Below the pieces are notes generated by a model that worked only from the letters and a program-made list of their open reading frames with translations, did not search any database and was not told the origin of the DNA. From positions 1 through 64,000 of the forward strand of contig JAFSWG010000037.1 of assembly GCA_017444645.1 (NCBI GenBank): 64,000 nt of DNA, given 5' to 3'. This DNA is from Acholeplasmatales bacterium (GTDB lineage Bacteria; Bacillota_I; Bacilli_A; Acholeplasmatales; Anaeroplasmataceae). Every line of letters starts with the position of its first letter. Position 1 is the stretch's first letter. Position numbers and translations under genes: made by a program. Below are positions 19,358 to 27,503 of this stretch, one piece after another.

Positions 19358-20397
19358 TCTATAAGGTCAATTGTTATTGTTTTAGCTAAATAAAGAAGAA
19401 TAGCTATTTCATTACTTTGCCAAATTCTTGATGTTCTTTCTAAGGCATACATTATATATCCATAATTATTATTTGTAGTTCTTAATTTAGTAATTAATAC
19501 AGAAGATGTATTATATTTTCTAGTAGCTTCATATAGATTTGAATCTATAGCCTTTAGATCATTACTATGATTAGTTTTAATTATTTCATTATTAAATTTA
19601 GCTTTAGATAAATCTATTCCATCTCCGAATTTAGATAAATCATCTAAATTAAATATTTCTCCATTTGCATTTATATAGAATAAATAATCTAATCTTAATG
19701 TTTTCTTTATATATTCAGAAGCTTCATTACATTTAGATTTAAAATCTATATTATTCATAAATGCTGAATGTATATTTAATAAGATAGTTGCTTCATCATC
19801 ATTAACTAATTTTTTAATTTGTAAATCTTTATGTTTTTCATGTACATAAATGATATAACAATTTCTACCTTTTAATTTACCTCTATATAATGTTTTATCT
19901 GCCATTTCAAATAAATCTTCATAAGTAGAAGCATTAGTAGGGAAAACTGCACTACCAATAGTACCAGTGATATAAGTAGATTCGTCACCTATAGTAATAT
20001 TTTTTCTTAATACTGTATTATTATGATTCATATCATCATAAAAATCATGGATTTGGTTATATTCATTATGTTTGAATATAACAATAATGAATTCATCTCC
20101 ACCAAATCTTCCAGCAACGCCTGTATCACCTAAAAATGATATTAAATCATTTCCAATTGTTTCTAATACCACATCACCAGCAGTATGACCATAATTATCA
20201 TTGATATTTTTAAAATTATCTAAATCTAACATAGCCATTGTGAATGGAACATTATTATTAATTAATTCTTTAATAAATTCAACCATATATTTTCTATTAA
20301 CTAATCCAGTTAATGGATCAAGCATATATTCAATTTTAATAAATTTAGAAAGAGATTTAAAATATTTATATTTTGATAATGTTTCTTCGGTATACAT
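19351..20397 (-). CDS. Diguanylate cyclase (GGDEF) with C-terminal GAF-like domain
   Basis: A predicted cytoplasmic diguanylate cyclase that makes c-di-GMP from two GTP. The GGDEF domain spans about residues 25-180, with DPLTGLVNR, MLDLDNFKNIND and an intact GGDEF at 99-103. The inhibitory RxxD site expected five residues before GGDEF is absent (GDTG there). Residues about 200-348 form a GAF-like domain ending in WQSNEIAILLYLAKTI; its position after GGDEF is unusual. I chose the ATG at 20397 over the one at 20415, because AAAGGA lies at the right distance only for the inner start. It follows msrA closely, with the ribosome site inside the end of msrA. It is paralogous to the gene at 24113-25168. 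Confidence 0.88.
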   Translation of the reverse strand: MYTEETLSKYKYFKSLSKFIKIEYMLDPLTGLVNRKYMVEFIKELINNNVPFTMAMLDLDNFKNINDNYGHTAGDVVLETIGNDLISFLGDTGVAGRFGGDEFIIVIFKHNEYNQIHDFYDDMNHNNTVLRKNITIGDESTYITGTIGSAVFPTNASTYEDLFEMADKTLYRGKLKGRNCYIIYVHEKHKDLQIKKLVNDDEATILLNIHSAFMNNIDFKSKCNEASEYIKKTLRLDYLFYINANGEIFNLDDLSKFGDGIDLSKAKFNNEIIKTNHSNDLKAIDSNLYEATRKYNTSSVLITKLRTTNNNYGYIMYALERTSRIWQSNEIAILLYLAKTITIDLIEK

Positions 20398-20401
20398 ATT
20401 T

Positions 20402-20890
20402 TTATTTCCTTTCATCTTTCTTAATTAATTTTAAATTAACATGACAATACCCAGTTGGATTTTTAATTAAATAATCCTGATGAAATTTCTCAGCTAAATA
20501 GAAATTATCTAAAGGTAATACTTCAATTTTATAATTTGGTTTTAAATTATTTTTAAAGTAATTAATTATAATATTATAATCTAAATTATCGATGTAATAG
20601 ACACCGCTTCTATATTGATGACCAACGTCTTCACCTTGCTTATCAACAGAATAAGGGTCAACAAATCTTAGGAAATGTTCTAATAATTTTTCTAAAGATA
20701 TTAAATTGTCATCATAATCAATTTTAACTGTTTCCGAATGTGTAGCAATTCCATGCTTTAAATCCTCATATTTTGGATTTTTAATATTTCCGTTAGCATA
20801 GCCAACCTTAGTGCCAATTACACCCTTTAGTGATTGAAAATATGCCTCTACACCCCAGAAACAGCCACCAGCGATATATATTGTTTTCAT
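20402..20890 (-). CDS. msrA: Peptide methionine-(S)-S-oxide reductase MsrA
   Basis: MsrA reduces the S epimer of methionine sulfoxide in proteins or as the free amino acid. The active-site motif GGCFWGVEAYF lies at the N-terminus, followed by GTKVGYANG and the conserved DVGHQYRSGVYY segment. At 162 residues it is a single-domain MsrA without MsrB. The ATG at 20890 is chosen because GAGG precedes it; the longer reading begins with a GTG inside that ribosome site. A minus-strand -10 (TATACT, extended TG) lies at 20910-20915. The downstream diguanylate cyclase is in the same transcript. Confidence 0.95.
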   Translation of the reverse strand: MKTIYIAGGCFWGVEAYFQSLKGVIGTKVGYANGNIKNPKYEDLKHGIATHSETVKIDYDDNLISLEKLLEHFLRFVDPYSVDKQGEDVGHQYRSGVYYIDNLDYNIIINYFKNNLKPNYKIEVLPLDNFYLAEKFHQDYLIKNPTGYCHVNLKLIKKDERK

Positions 20891-20996
20891 ATAAAACCTC
20901 ACTATTTAAAGTATAACATAATTAAAAAAAATAATAAAGCACGGCGCTATTTTTTGTTCATCAAAAAAATAAAGTATATTTAAGTGAAAAGAATAA

Positions 20997-21024
20997 TTGA
21001 CTATCTAATTAAATTGTATAAAAT
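20997..21024 (+). promoter_or_regulatory. Promoter of the threonine-aldolase-like gene
   Basis: TTGACT at 20997-21002, a 16-nt spacer and TAAAAT at 21019-21024, followed by AAGGAG before the ATG at 21058. Confidence 0.65.
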
Positions 21025-21057
21025 AGATATGAATGAAGAAGTAAGGAGTCTTTTAAA

Positions 21058-22062
21058 ATGATTAATTTAAAAAATGACTATAATACAATTGGAGATAAAA
21101 AAATATTAAACGAATTACTAAAATATAGTGATGAAAAATATATTGGGTATGGAGAAGATATTAAAACAAAAGAATTAAACACATTAGTTAATAATATTTG
21201 TAATAAAGAAGTAGATACATATGTATTGGCTGGTGGTACATTAAGTAATGTTATTGGTTTAAATCAAATGCTAAGATATCCATATGAAGCTGTAATAACT
21301 GTAGAATCAAGCCACATTAATGTACATGAAACAGGGGCAATAGAAGCAACAGGTCATAAAATAATATATACACCTAATATTTTAGGTAAGATTGATATTT
21401 CAAAAATCAAGGATACATTTTATAAATATCAAGATAATCATATGGTTATGCCTAAGGCATTATATTTAGCTAACGCAACTGAACTTGGAGAAGTATATAC
21501 CTTAGAAGAATTAAAAGAAATATCTAAGATATGTAAAGAATTAAATCTATATTTTTTTATTGATGGTGCAAGATTACCTCAGGCATTAGCTTCAGCCAAT
21601 TATAAATTATCTGATGTTGCAGCTTTATGTGATATGTTTTATTTAGGTGGAACAAAGCTTGGCTTACCTTATGGTGAATTATTAATTATAGTTAATGAAG
21701 AATTAAAGAAAAATTTTAAATATTTAATAAAAAATAGATTAGGAATGCTTGCTAAAGGATTTGTTGGTGCTATAATGTTTTTAGCATTCATAAAAGATGA
21801 TTATTATTTATCTCTAGCTAAAAAATCAATTGATCTAGCTAATATCATTAGAGAAGAATTAAATGATTACTTGATTTATCCTAATACAACTAATCAAGTA
21901 TTTATTAAGATTAATAATAATGATATTAATAAATTAAAAGAAAAAATAGAATTTGAAGTATGGGAAAATACTAATTCGTATACAGTAATTAGATTAGTAA
22001 CATCAATTAATACGACAAAAGAAGAAATAGATGAATGCGTAAAAATAATTAAGAATTTATAG
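21058..22062 (+). CDS. Threonine-aldolase-like PLP enzyme (beta-eliminating lyase family)
   Basis: A fold-type I PLP enzyme of the beta-eliminating lyase/L-threonine aldolase family. Threonine aldolases cleave L-threonine or allo-threonine to glycine and acetaldehyde. Visible elements are the phosphate-binding region LAGGTLSN, the SSHINVHETGAIEATGHK segment with the stacking His, the Asp pairing with the pyridine nitrogen in FIDGARL, and the Schiff-base Lys in LGGTKLG. The GGTKLG lysine context is the variant found in the second, less well characterised subgroup, so substrate preference is uncertain. At 334 residues it is of normal length. The next gene follows after 8 nt. Confidence 0.85.
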   Translation: MINLKNDYNTIGDKKILNELLKYSDEKYIGYGEDIKTKELNTLVNNICNKEVDTYVLAGGTLSNVIGLNQMLRYPYEAVITVESSHINVHETGAIEATGHKIIYTPNILGKIDISKIKDTFYKYQDNHMVMPKALYLANATELGEVYTLEELKEISKICKELNLYFFIDGARLPQALASANYKLSDVAALCDMFYLGGTKLGLPYGELLIIVNEELKKNFKYLIKNRLGMLAKGFVGAIMFLAFIKDDYYLSLAKKSIDLANIIREELNDYLIYPNTTNQVFIKINNNDINKLKEKIEFEVWENTNSYTVIRLVTSINTTKEEIDECVKIIKNL

Positions 22063-22070
22063 GATTTTTT

Positions 22071-22667
22071 ATGGATACTGTGTTAATTATTGCTAATGTA
22101 TTATCTTTAATTGGAAATGCATTATTTACATTATCATCAATTTTAAGAAATAAAAAGAAGATATTATTATGCCAGTCTTCTAATTATGTTTTAGCAGTTA
22201 TTTCTGAATTTATGACTAAGGCTTATAGTGGTATGGTCCAAGAAGCAATGTCTTTTATTAGAAATATCATTTTATTATTTGTTAAATCAAAAAATAAAAT
22301 TGCTAAATTAATTATTACATTAGTATGTGTTACTATTGCAGTAGTAGCTGGTATATTAATAAATATATTTATTAGTGATAATGTTTGGTATGGTTATTTA
22401 CCTGTGTGTGGTACAATTGTTTACTCCACTGCGGTTATTTTAGCATTTATGATTAATTGTCATGAAATAACTAGTGAATTTATTATAAAAATAGGATTAT
22501 TGATTAATTCATTCATTTGGACATCATATGGATTTTTTGTTAAACTATACCCAATAATGATTTTCAATATTATTACAATTATTTTATGTATAATTTCAAT
22601 TATTAGAATTGTAATTATTGTTAAAAAGCATAATCCTAAAAATATTAAAGAAACAGAGTCTGAATAA
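22071..22667 (+). CDS. YgjV-like inner-membrane protein
   Basis: A polytopic membrane protein with about six hydrophobic segments. The opening (ANVLSLIGNALFTLSSILRNKKKILLCQ) and the paired helical hairpins match the YgjV-type family (Imp-YgjV), whose function is unknown. The C-terminus is short and charged (KHNPKNIKETESE) and cytoplasmic by the positive-inside rule. The AGGA ribosome site overlaps the stop of the preceding aldolase-like gene, so the two are one transcript, closed by the terminator at 22655. Confidence 0.7.
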   Translation: MDTVLIIANVLSLIGNALFTLSSILRNKKKILLCQSSNYVLAVISEFMTKAYSGMVQEAMSFIRNIILLFVKSKNKIAKLIITLVCVTIAVVAGILINIFISDNVWYGYLPVCGTIVYSTAVILAFMINCHEITSEFIIKIGLLINSFIWTSYGFFVKLYPIMIFNIITIILCIISIIRIVIIVKKHNPKNIKETESE

Positions 22668-22679
22668 GACTCTTTTTTT
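22655..22679 (+). terminator. Terminator overlapping the end of the YgjV-like gene
   Basis: AGAGTC (22655-22660) pairs with GACTCT (22668-22673), followed by T residues. The stop codon of the gene lies in the loop. Confidence 0.85.
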
Positions 22680-22725
22680 CTAGAGAAAAATATGCTAAAA
22701 TTATTAGAAAAGCGAGGTTTAATTT

Positions 22726-23697
22726 ATGGTTAAAATTGTTGTTGATTTAATGGGTGCTGATAATAAGCCAGAAGAATTAGTAAAGGGAGCTATAAAGGCT
22801 GCCAATGAAAATAAGGATCTATATTTATATTTATGTGGACCAAAAGAAATTTTAGAAAGCGAAATTAAATCAGCTATTAATGGTAATTTATGTATCGTTG
22901 ATGCTACAGAGGCAATTACTAATTATGATAAGCCTGTAAAGGCATTTAAAACAAAACCTAATTCATCTTTAGTTAAAGGATTAACATTAGCTAAAGAAAA
23001 TGATGAAATTGACGCATTTGTATCATGTGGTTCAACAGGCGCTGTTTTAGTATCTAGTGTATTTGTTTTAGGTAGAATAGGTAAAGTAAGACCAGCATTA
23101 TCTCCAATCCTTGGGGGAAGTCATGATTTTTGTATCGTAGACTGTGGAGCTAATGTAGATACAAGAATTGATGAATTATTAGATTTCGCTAAAATGGGAA
23201 AAGCTTATATGGAAGCATATGGAGTAGAAAATCCTAAAATTGCATTATTATCTAATGGATCAGAACCAGGCAAGGGTAATGATTTAGTTAAAGAAGCATA
23301 TCAAGCCTTAAGCAATATGGATGGTTATAATTTCATTGGTAATGTAGAAGGTAAAAATATTTTATTTTCAGAAGCTGATGTAATTGTATGTGATGGTTTT
23401 GCTGGAAATATAGCATTAAAAACAATTGAAGGTACAGCAATCGCGATTGTTAGGGGATTAATTGAATATGGTAAAAAGAATAACTGTATGGATGTTATTG
23501 GTAGTGCAGTTAATGATATTATGAATAAATTTGATTACAATACAAAAGGTGGAGCTGTAATGCTTGGTGTTAACAAGCTTGTTATTAAGGGACACGGGGC
23601 AGCTGTTGCTGAAACAGTATATTCAATTATAAATCAAGCTTATAAATTAACTAAAAATGAATTAATAAAGAAAATTAAGGATAATTTAAATGATTAA
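22726..23697 (+). CDS. plsX: Phosphate acyltransferase PlsX
   Basis: PlsX converts acyl-ACP and phosphate to acyl-phosphate, the donor for PlsY in the first step of phospholipid synthesis at the membrane surface. The N-terminus MVKIVVDLMGADNKPEE, the SCGSTGAVLV loop, VDCGANVDTR and the ISSEAD-like NILFSEADVIVCDGFAGN are characteristic. The length (323 residues) is normal. A TAAAAT with extended TG at 22693-22701 and a GAGG site precede the ATG. The deformylase gene overlaps its end by 8 nt. The usual plsX - fabD/fabG neighbours are absent here. Confidence 0.95.
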   Translation: MVKIVVDLMGADNKPEELVKGAIKAANENKDLYLYLCGPKEILESEIKSAINGNLCIVDATEAITNYDKPVKAFKTKPNSSLVKGLTLAKENDEIDAFVSCGSTGAVLVSSVFVLGRIGKVRPALSPILGGSHDFCIVDCGANVDTRIDELLDFAKMGKAYMEAYGVENPKIALLSNGSEPGKGNDLVKEAYQALSNMDGYNFIGNVEGKNILFSEADVIVCDGFAGNIALKTIEGTAIAIVRGLIEYGKKNNCMDVIGSAVNDIMNKFDYNTKGGAVMLGVNKLVIKGHGAAVAETVYSIINQAYKLTKNELIKKIKDNLND

Positions 23698-24103
23698 AAA
23701 CATTGTAAAGGATATTATATTTTTAAGTCAAAAATCTTTTGATATGACATTAGATGACAAATATATAATAGATGATTTAAAGGATACATTATTATTTAAT
23801 AAATCTAGATGTGTAGGCATGGCAGCTAATATGATTGGATATCATAAAAATGCCATTATATTTGAAGATAATAATAAAAAATATCAAATAATGCTAAATC
23901 CTGTAATTCTAAAAAAAGAAATGGAATATGAAGCAGAAGAAGGATGTTTATCATTAACTGGTGTTAGAAAGACTAAAAGATATAAAAAAATAAAAGTAAA
24001 ATATTTAGATGAATTATATAGAGAAAGAATAAAAACTTTTATCGATTTTGAAGCTGAAATAATTCAGCATGAAATAGATCATTTATTTGGAATAATTATT
24101 TAA
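23690..24103 (+). CDS. Peptide deformylase-family protein with altered motif I
   Basis: A short (137-residue) polypeptide deformylase homologue. Motif II EEGCLSL (metal ligand Cys86) and motif III QHEIDHL (ligands His127 and His131, catalytic Glu128) are intact. Motif I reads GMAANMIG: the glutamine that in E. coli (Gln50) stabilises the transition state is Met48 here. I associate this variant with a short deformylase-like subgroup in Firmicutes. It may deformylate poorly or act on another substrate; a second canonical def may exist elsewhere. It overlaps plsX by 8 nt and is followed by a GGDEF gene. Confidence 0.82.
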   Translation: MIKNIVKDIIFLSQKSFDMTLDDKYIIDDLKDTLLFNKSRCVGMAANMIGYHKNAIIFEDNNKKYQIMLNPVILKKEMEYEAEEGCLSLTGVRKTKRYKKIKVKYLDELYRERIKTFIDFEAEIIQHEIDHLFGIII

Positions 24104-24112
24104 GGAGGGACC

Positions 24113-25168
24113 ATGGGAGTATTTGATATTGAGTATTTTAATAAGAATAAGGAAAATGTTAATTTTGATTCTTTAACAAAAGTACTAAGTAGAAGTTCTT
24201 TTTATCAATATATGCAGTATTTAATTGATTCTAATAGAACATTTTCTTATTTCTTTTTTGATTTCGATGATTTCAAATCAATTAATGATGTTTTAGGTCA
24301 CCATTCAGGTGATGAAGCATTAGTAATTGCCGCTACTAGAATTGATGAAATTGTATGTAAATATAATGGTGTGACTGGAAGATTTGGTGGAGATGAATTT
24401 TTTGCAATATTTGAAAATTTAACAGAATATGACGATGTATGGAAAATTGCAAAAGAGATAAATGAAAAGGTTAGAGAAGAAAATTCAATTTCTAATATCC
24501 AATTAGCATTACCAGCAGGTATGCTAACAATTACAATAGGTATTGCAAGATTTCCAAAAGATGGTAAAACAATGGATGAATTGTTTGAAGTTACCGATAA
24601 GGCATTGTATAGAGGAAAACAAAAGGGTAAGAATTGTTTTATTATCTACAATCATGAGCTTCATAAAGATATTTTTAAGGATAAAGAAGTAAGAAAGCTT
24701 GATGTGAAAAATCTTATTGATTATGTATTTGTTTCAATGACTGATAAAGATTATTCATTGAATGAAAACCTTAAGCATGTTGGTACATTTATTGCGAATT
24801 ATTTTGGTGTAAGTATTTTTTCTAAAAATTATAATAAAAAATTTGAAATCATTTATTCAAATTGGAAAATGAAAGATCCTTCTTATGTAGACGAAAAATT
24901 ATTTTTAGATTTAAAAGCATCTGATGATTCAATGATTTTTATGTATGTTAATAATTTAAATGAAGATAATGAATTAAAAAAAGCACTTGAGAAACAAAAT
25001 GTGCACGCATCAATTCTAATTTCGTGTCAAACAAAGACAAAATTATATGGCTATTTAAGAGTAGATTCTAAATATGAAAGAATTTGGACTAAGGCTGAAA
25101 AAATAGTATTCCAAATAATTGCTAATTTATATGCTTTATTATTAGAATTTAAAAATGAAGAATTTTAA
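24113..25168 (+). CDS. Diguanylate cyclase (GGDEF) with C-terminal GAF-like domain, second copy
   Basis: A paralogue of the gene at 19351-20397 with the same architecture. GGDEF occupies about residues 18-175 with FDFDDFKSIND and an intact GGDEF at 92-96. The position of the inhibitory RxxD site holds KYNG, so product inhibition at the I-site is not expected. Residues about 195-348 are a GAF-like sensory domain ending in WTKAEKIVFQIIANLYALLLEF. Cytoplasmic, no membrane segment. A strong AAGGAGGG site precedes the ATG, 9 nt after the deformylase stop, so it is in the plsX operon. Confidence 0.88.
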   Translation: MGVFDIEYFNKNKENVNFDSLTKVLSRSSFYQYMQYLIDSNRTFSYFFFDFDDFKSINDVLGHHSGDEALVIAATRIDEIVCKYNGVTGRFGGDEFFAIFENLTEYDDVWKIAKEINEKVREENSISNIQLALPAGMLTITIGIARFPKDGKTMDELFEVTDKALYRGKQKGKNCFIIYNHELHKDIFKDKEVRKLDVKNLIDYVFVSMTDKDYSLNENLKHVGTFIANYFGVSIFSKNYNKKFEIIYSNWKMKDPSYVDEKLFLDLKASDDSMIFMYVNNLNEDNELKKALEKQNVHASILISCQTKTKLYGYLRVDSKYERIWTKAEKIVFQIIANLYALLLEFKNEEF

Positions 25169-25169
25169 G

Positions 25170-25196
25170 ACAGCCTAATTGGCTGTTTTCTTTTTT
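25170..25196 (+). terminator. Terminator of the plsX - deformylase - GGDEF unit
   Basis: ACAGCC (25170-25175), a 5-nt loop and GGCTGT (25181-25186), followed by TTTCTTTTTT. Confidence 0.85.
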
Positions 25197-25253
25197 ATTC
25201 AAAAATAAAAAAATTATGTTATAATGAAATTAATATAAAGGATGGTGTTCGAT

Positions 25254-25853
25254 ATGAAATTTGTAATTACGATTGGTCGTGAATATGGTAGTGGAGGAAG
25301 ATTCGTAGGTAAGCTTGTTGCTGAAAGACTTGGAATTCCTTTCTATGATAGTGAATTATTAGTAAAGGCAGCTAAAGATTCTGGATTAAGTGAAGCAATT
25401 TTTAAGAGTTTTGATGAGAAGAAAGATGGTTTCTTGGGAAGTGGAATCGGTCTTTATTCATACGATATGTCTTTAAGCCAAAAGGTATTCTTAGCTCAAT
25501 TTGATACAATTAAAAAGATTGCAGCTGAAGAATCATGTGTTATTGTTGGTAGATGTGCTGATTATGTATTAAAGGATTATCCTAATTTAGTATCAGTATT
25601 TGTTTGCGCACCTATGGGAGATAAAATTGATCGTGCAGTTAAATATTATGGCTTAAATCCTGATAAGGCTGAAAATTTAATTTATAAGCAGGATAAAAAG
25701 AGAAAGAGCTATTACAATTTCTATACAGATAGAGAGTGGGGTAAAGCATCTAATTATGATTTATGTATTAACTCACGAGTTGGTATTGAATCAGCAGTAG
25801 ATGCAATCGAGGCTTATGTCAGAAGAAGATTTGGCCTTAAGAAAGAAGATTAG
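25254..25853 (+). CDS. Cytidylate-kinase-like protein
   Basis: A P-loop-related protein of the cytidylate kinase-like family (Cytidylate_kin2). The N-terminus ITIGREYGSGGRFVGKLVAERLGIPFYD is the family nucleotide-binding region, and IVGRCADYVL and NFYTDREWGKASNYDLCINS match its lid and C-terminal segments. Whether members phosphorylate CMP is not established; the true cmk is usually distinct. I start at the ATG at 25254, which has GGATGG upstream; the earlier GTG lies within that site. TATAAT with extended TG lies at 25217-25225. The aminopeptidase gene starts inside its 3' end. Confidence 0.85.
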   Translation: MKFVITIGREYGSGGRFVGKLVAERLGIPFYDSELLVKAAKDSGLSEAIFKSFDEKKDGFLGSGIGLYSYDMSLSQKVFLAQFDTIKKIAAEESCVIVGRCADYVLKDYPNLVSVFVCAPMGDKIDRAVKYYGLNPDKAENLIYKQDKKRKSYYNFYTDREWGKASNYDLCINSRVGIESAVDAIEAYVRRRFGLKKED

Positions 25854-26919
25854 TAATTATTTTGATTACGTTTTAAAATTTGGAATTAATATTAAAGAGA
25901 ATGATTATATTGAAATAGTTACTACAAGTTATATTGAAAATTATTTATCATTATTAATTGAAAGATTAAAAATATATAACGCAAATATTTTTATAACCTT
26001 TACAGATGGTGATGAATTAGAATCGATAATAAACGGGGATTATAATACTTATATTTCTGATAAGGTCAATATGTATCATATGTTGATTGAAAAGAAATTC
26101 AAAAGGTTAAGTATTATTTCCCCTTTTGTAATTCCTATGGCAAGAACTAAAAATGCTATAGAATATTTAAAACAAAATTATAAACTATTATTTGTTAGAA
26201 ATTATTTTTTGAAAAATCCTCATACTATTTTTCCAATAGCTAATGAAATGTGGGCACATAAGCTTCAAATAAGCGTAGAAGAATTATGGAATATAATATT
26301 TGATTATTCATATAAAACATCTGAATTAGAATATTTTAAAGATGAATTATCTAACCTCAATTTAAAAGCACTACATTTTAAAACGTCACTTGGTACAAAC
26401 CTCTATGTAGGAATACCTAATAAATCAAAATTTTTAGGAAAAAAATGGATTAGTGATGGAATAGAATATCAGCCTAATATTCCATGTTTAGAAATCTTTT
26501 TATCACCAGATAAATTTCAAGTTGATGGTAAGCTAGTATCATCGAAGCCGTTATATTATTCTGGTTATTATGTTAATAATTACATGATTGAATTTAAAAA
26601 TGGTAATATTATTAATCAAAATGGTTTAAAAGAAATTATAGATTTAGATTCAAATATGAATTATGCTGGAGAAATTGCTTTAGTATTAGATTTCAATCCT
26701 TTTTTATTTTATTCAATAATAATGGATGAAAATTCTGGTTGCCATTTAGCATTAGGCAATGGCTATACTGAAGGTGTAATAGAAGAGGACAGAATTAACC
26801 ATTCTAAATATCATGTTGATTTAGTATTTGGAACAAATGATATATGTGTTAGTGGAATTGATTATGATAATAATACTATTAAAATAATAGAAAACGGAAA
26901 GCTTGTGTGGAATATATAA
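25816..26919 (+). CDS. M29-family aminopeptidase
   Basis: A metallo-aminopeptidase of family M29 (AmpS/PepS/aminopeptidase T type), a cytoplasmic enzyme releasing N-terminal residues. The characteristic ligand regions are all present: Glu in CLEIFLSPD, Glu in AGEIALV, MDENSGCHLALGNGY with the His ligand, and HSKYHVDLVFGT with the final His and Asp. The length is slightly short of the usual about 410. The start is uncertain: I take the ATG at 25816 (GAGG just upstream) inside the 3' end of the kinase-like gene; a TTG at 25831 is the alternative. Its stop shares a base with the next start (TAATG). Confidence 0.88.
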   Translation: MSEEDLALRKKISNYFDYVLKFGINIKENDYIEIVTTSYIENYLSLLIERLKIYNANIFITFTDGDELESIINGDYNTYISDKVNMYHMLIEKKFKRLSIISPFVIPMARTKNAIEYLKQNYKLLFVRNYFLKNPHTIFPIANEMWAHKLQISVEELWNIIFDYSYKTSELEYFKDELSNLNLKALHFKTSLGTNLYVGIPNKSKFLGKKWISDGIEYQPNIPCLEIFLSPDKFQVDGKLVSSKPLYYSGYYVNNYMIEFKNGNIINQNGLKEIIDLDSNMNYAGEIALVLDFNPFLFYSIIMDENSGCHLALGNGYTEGVIEEDRINHSKYHVDLVFGTNDICVSGIDYDNNTIKIIENGKLVWNI

Positions 26920-27248
26920 TGTATACAAAAGACATTCATTCAAATAAAGAAACAGTTAAAGATGCTTTATATGAGCTTGATGTTTCTATTAAGATGGCAA
27001 AAAGAGATAAAGATAAAATCTTATGTTTAATAACAGGATATGGAAGTCATAATACATCACATAAGATTAAAACAGCTATTGAAGAAAGACTAGATGAGTA
27101 TTTAAAAACAGGTTTTATTAAAGTTTGGTTAACCGGAAATGAATTAGATATTTTTAACTTGAAATATCAATCATTTCCAAATAGGGATAGAATTCCTGAG
27201 AAAGACAAATATATCAAAAATCCAGGTGTAATTTACGTATCTGTATAA
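26919..27248 (+). CDS. Putative Smr (MutS2-like) domain protein
   Basis: A 109-residue protein. The pattern KILCLITGYGSHNTSHKIKT followed by an amphipathic helix and the strand FIKVWLTGNEL resembles the Smr domain, whose usual core is a hydrophobic strand, HGxG-like turn, helix and strand; here the turn is TGYGSH. Smr domains are nucleic-acid nucleases or nicking/ribosome-rescue domains. The match is by eye and could be wrong. Its ATG overlaps the aminopeptidase stop in TAATG, so translation is coupled. A terminator overlaps its 3' end. Confidence 0.55.
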   Translation: MYTKDIHSNKETVKDALYELDVSIKMAKRDKDKILCLITGYGSHNTSHKIKTAIEERLDEYLKTGFIKVWLTGNELDIFNLKYQSFPNRDRIPEKDKYIKNPGVIYVSV

Positions 27249-27268
27249 CTGTAAAAAACACCTTTTTT
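27224..27268 (+). terminator. Terminator after the Smr-like gene
   Basis: AGGTGT (27224-27229) pairs with ACACCT (27258-27263), with an inner TTAC/GTAA pairing separated by a small internal loop, then TTTTT. It overlaps the coding end. Confidence 0.7.
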
Positions 27269-27405
27269 GAATAAAACGTTTTCAAACATATGAATTTAAT
27301 TTGAAAAATTTGTGAAAATGTAGATTTCGTTATACAAAATTCGAAGTTTTAATTAAAATGCAAAATATTATTTTATTTAATCAAAAAATTCAAAAATGAT
27401 ATGCG

Positions 27406-27423
27406 GAAAAACGACTATTTTTC
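27406..27423. promoter_or_regulatory. Inverted repeat next to the ilv operon -35 box (possible operator)
   Basis: GAAAAA (27406-27411), six bases, TTTTTC (27418-27423), ending one base before the TTGACA box. It could be an operator; the binding protein is unknown and A/T-rich arms can arise by chance. Confidence 0.35.
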
Positions 27424-27424
27424 G

Positions 27425-27453
27425 TTGACATAATAGTGTTTTTTTCATATAAT
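27425..27453 (+). promoter_or_regulatory. Consensus promoter of the branched-chain amino-acid operon
   Basis: TTGACA at 27425-27430, exactly 17 nt, then TATAAT at 27448-27453: a perfect sigma-A consensus at both boxes. The leader of about 45 nt contains the hairpin ACTAGC/GCTAGT (27472-27488) and then AAAGGAG (27491-27497) before the GTG at 27504. I see no T-box antiterminator sequence or leader peptide rich in Ile, Leu or Val codons. Confidence 0.9.
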
Positions 27454-27503
27454 AGAGGGGTATATTTTAAAACTAGCATAAAGCTAGTAGAAAGGAGCTA
27501 ATA

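Noticed and set aside
21058-22062. Naming the PLP enzyme ltaE
   Set aside because: The lysine context GGTKLG differs from canonical low-specificity threonine aldolase, so a gene symbol would overstate the evidence.
27306-27320. CodY-box-like 15-mer upstream of the ilv operon
   Set aside because: It matches the consensus with three mismatches but lies about 105 nt upstream of the promoter, and such matches are expected by chance in AT-rich DNA.
27249-27503. T-box riboswitch or attenuation leader before ilvN
   Set aside because: No T-box bulge sequence, no specifier hairpin and no leader peptide are visible, and the promoter leaves a leader of only about 45 nt.
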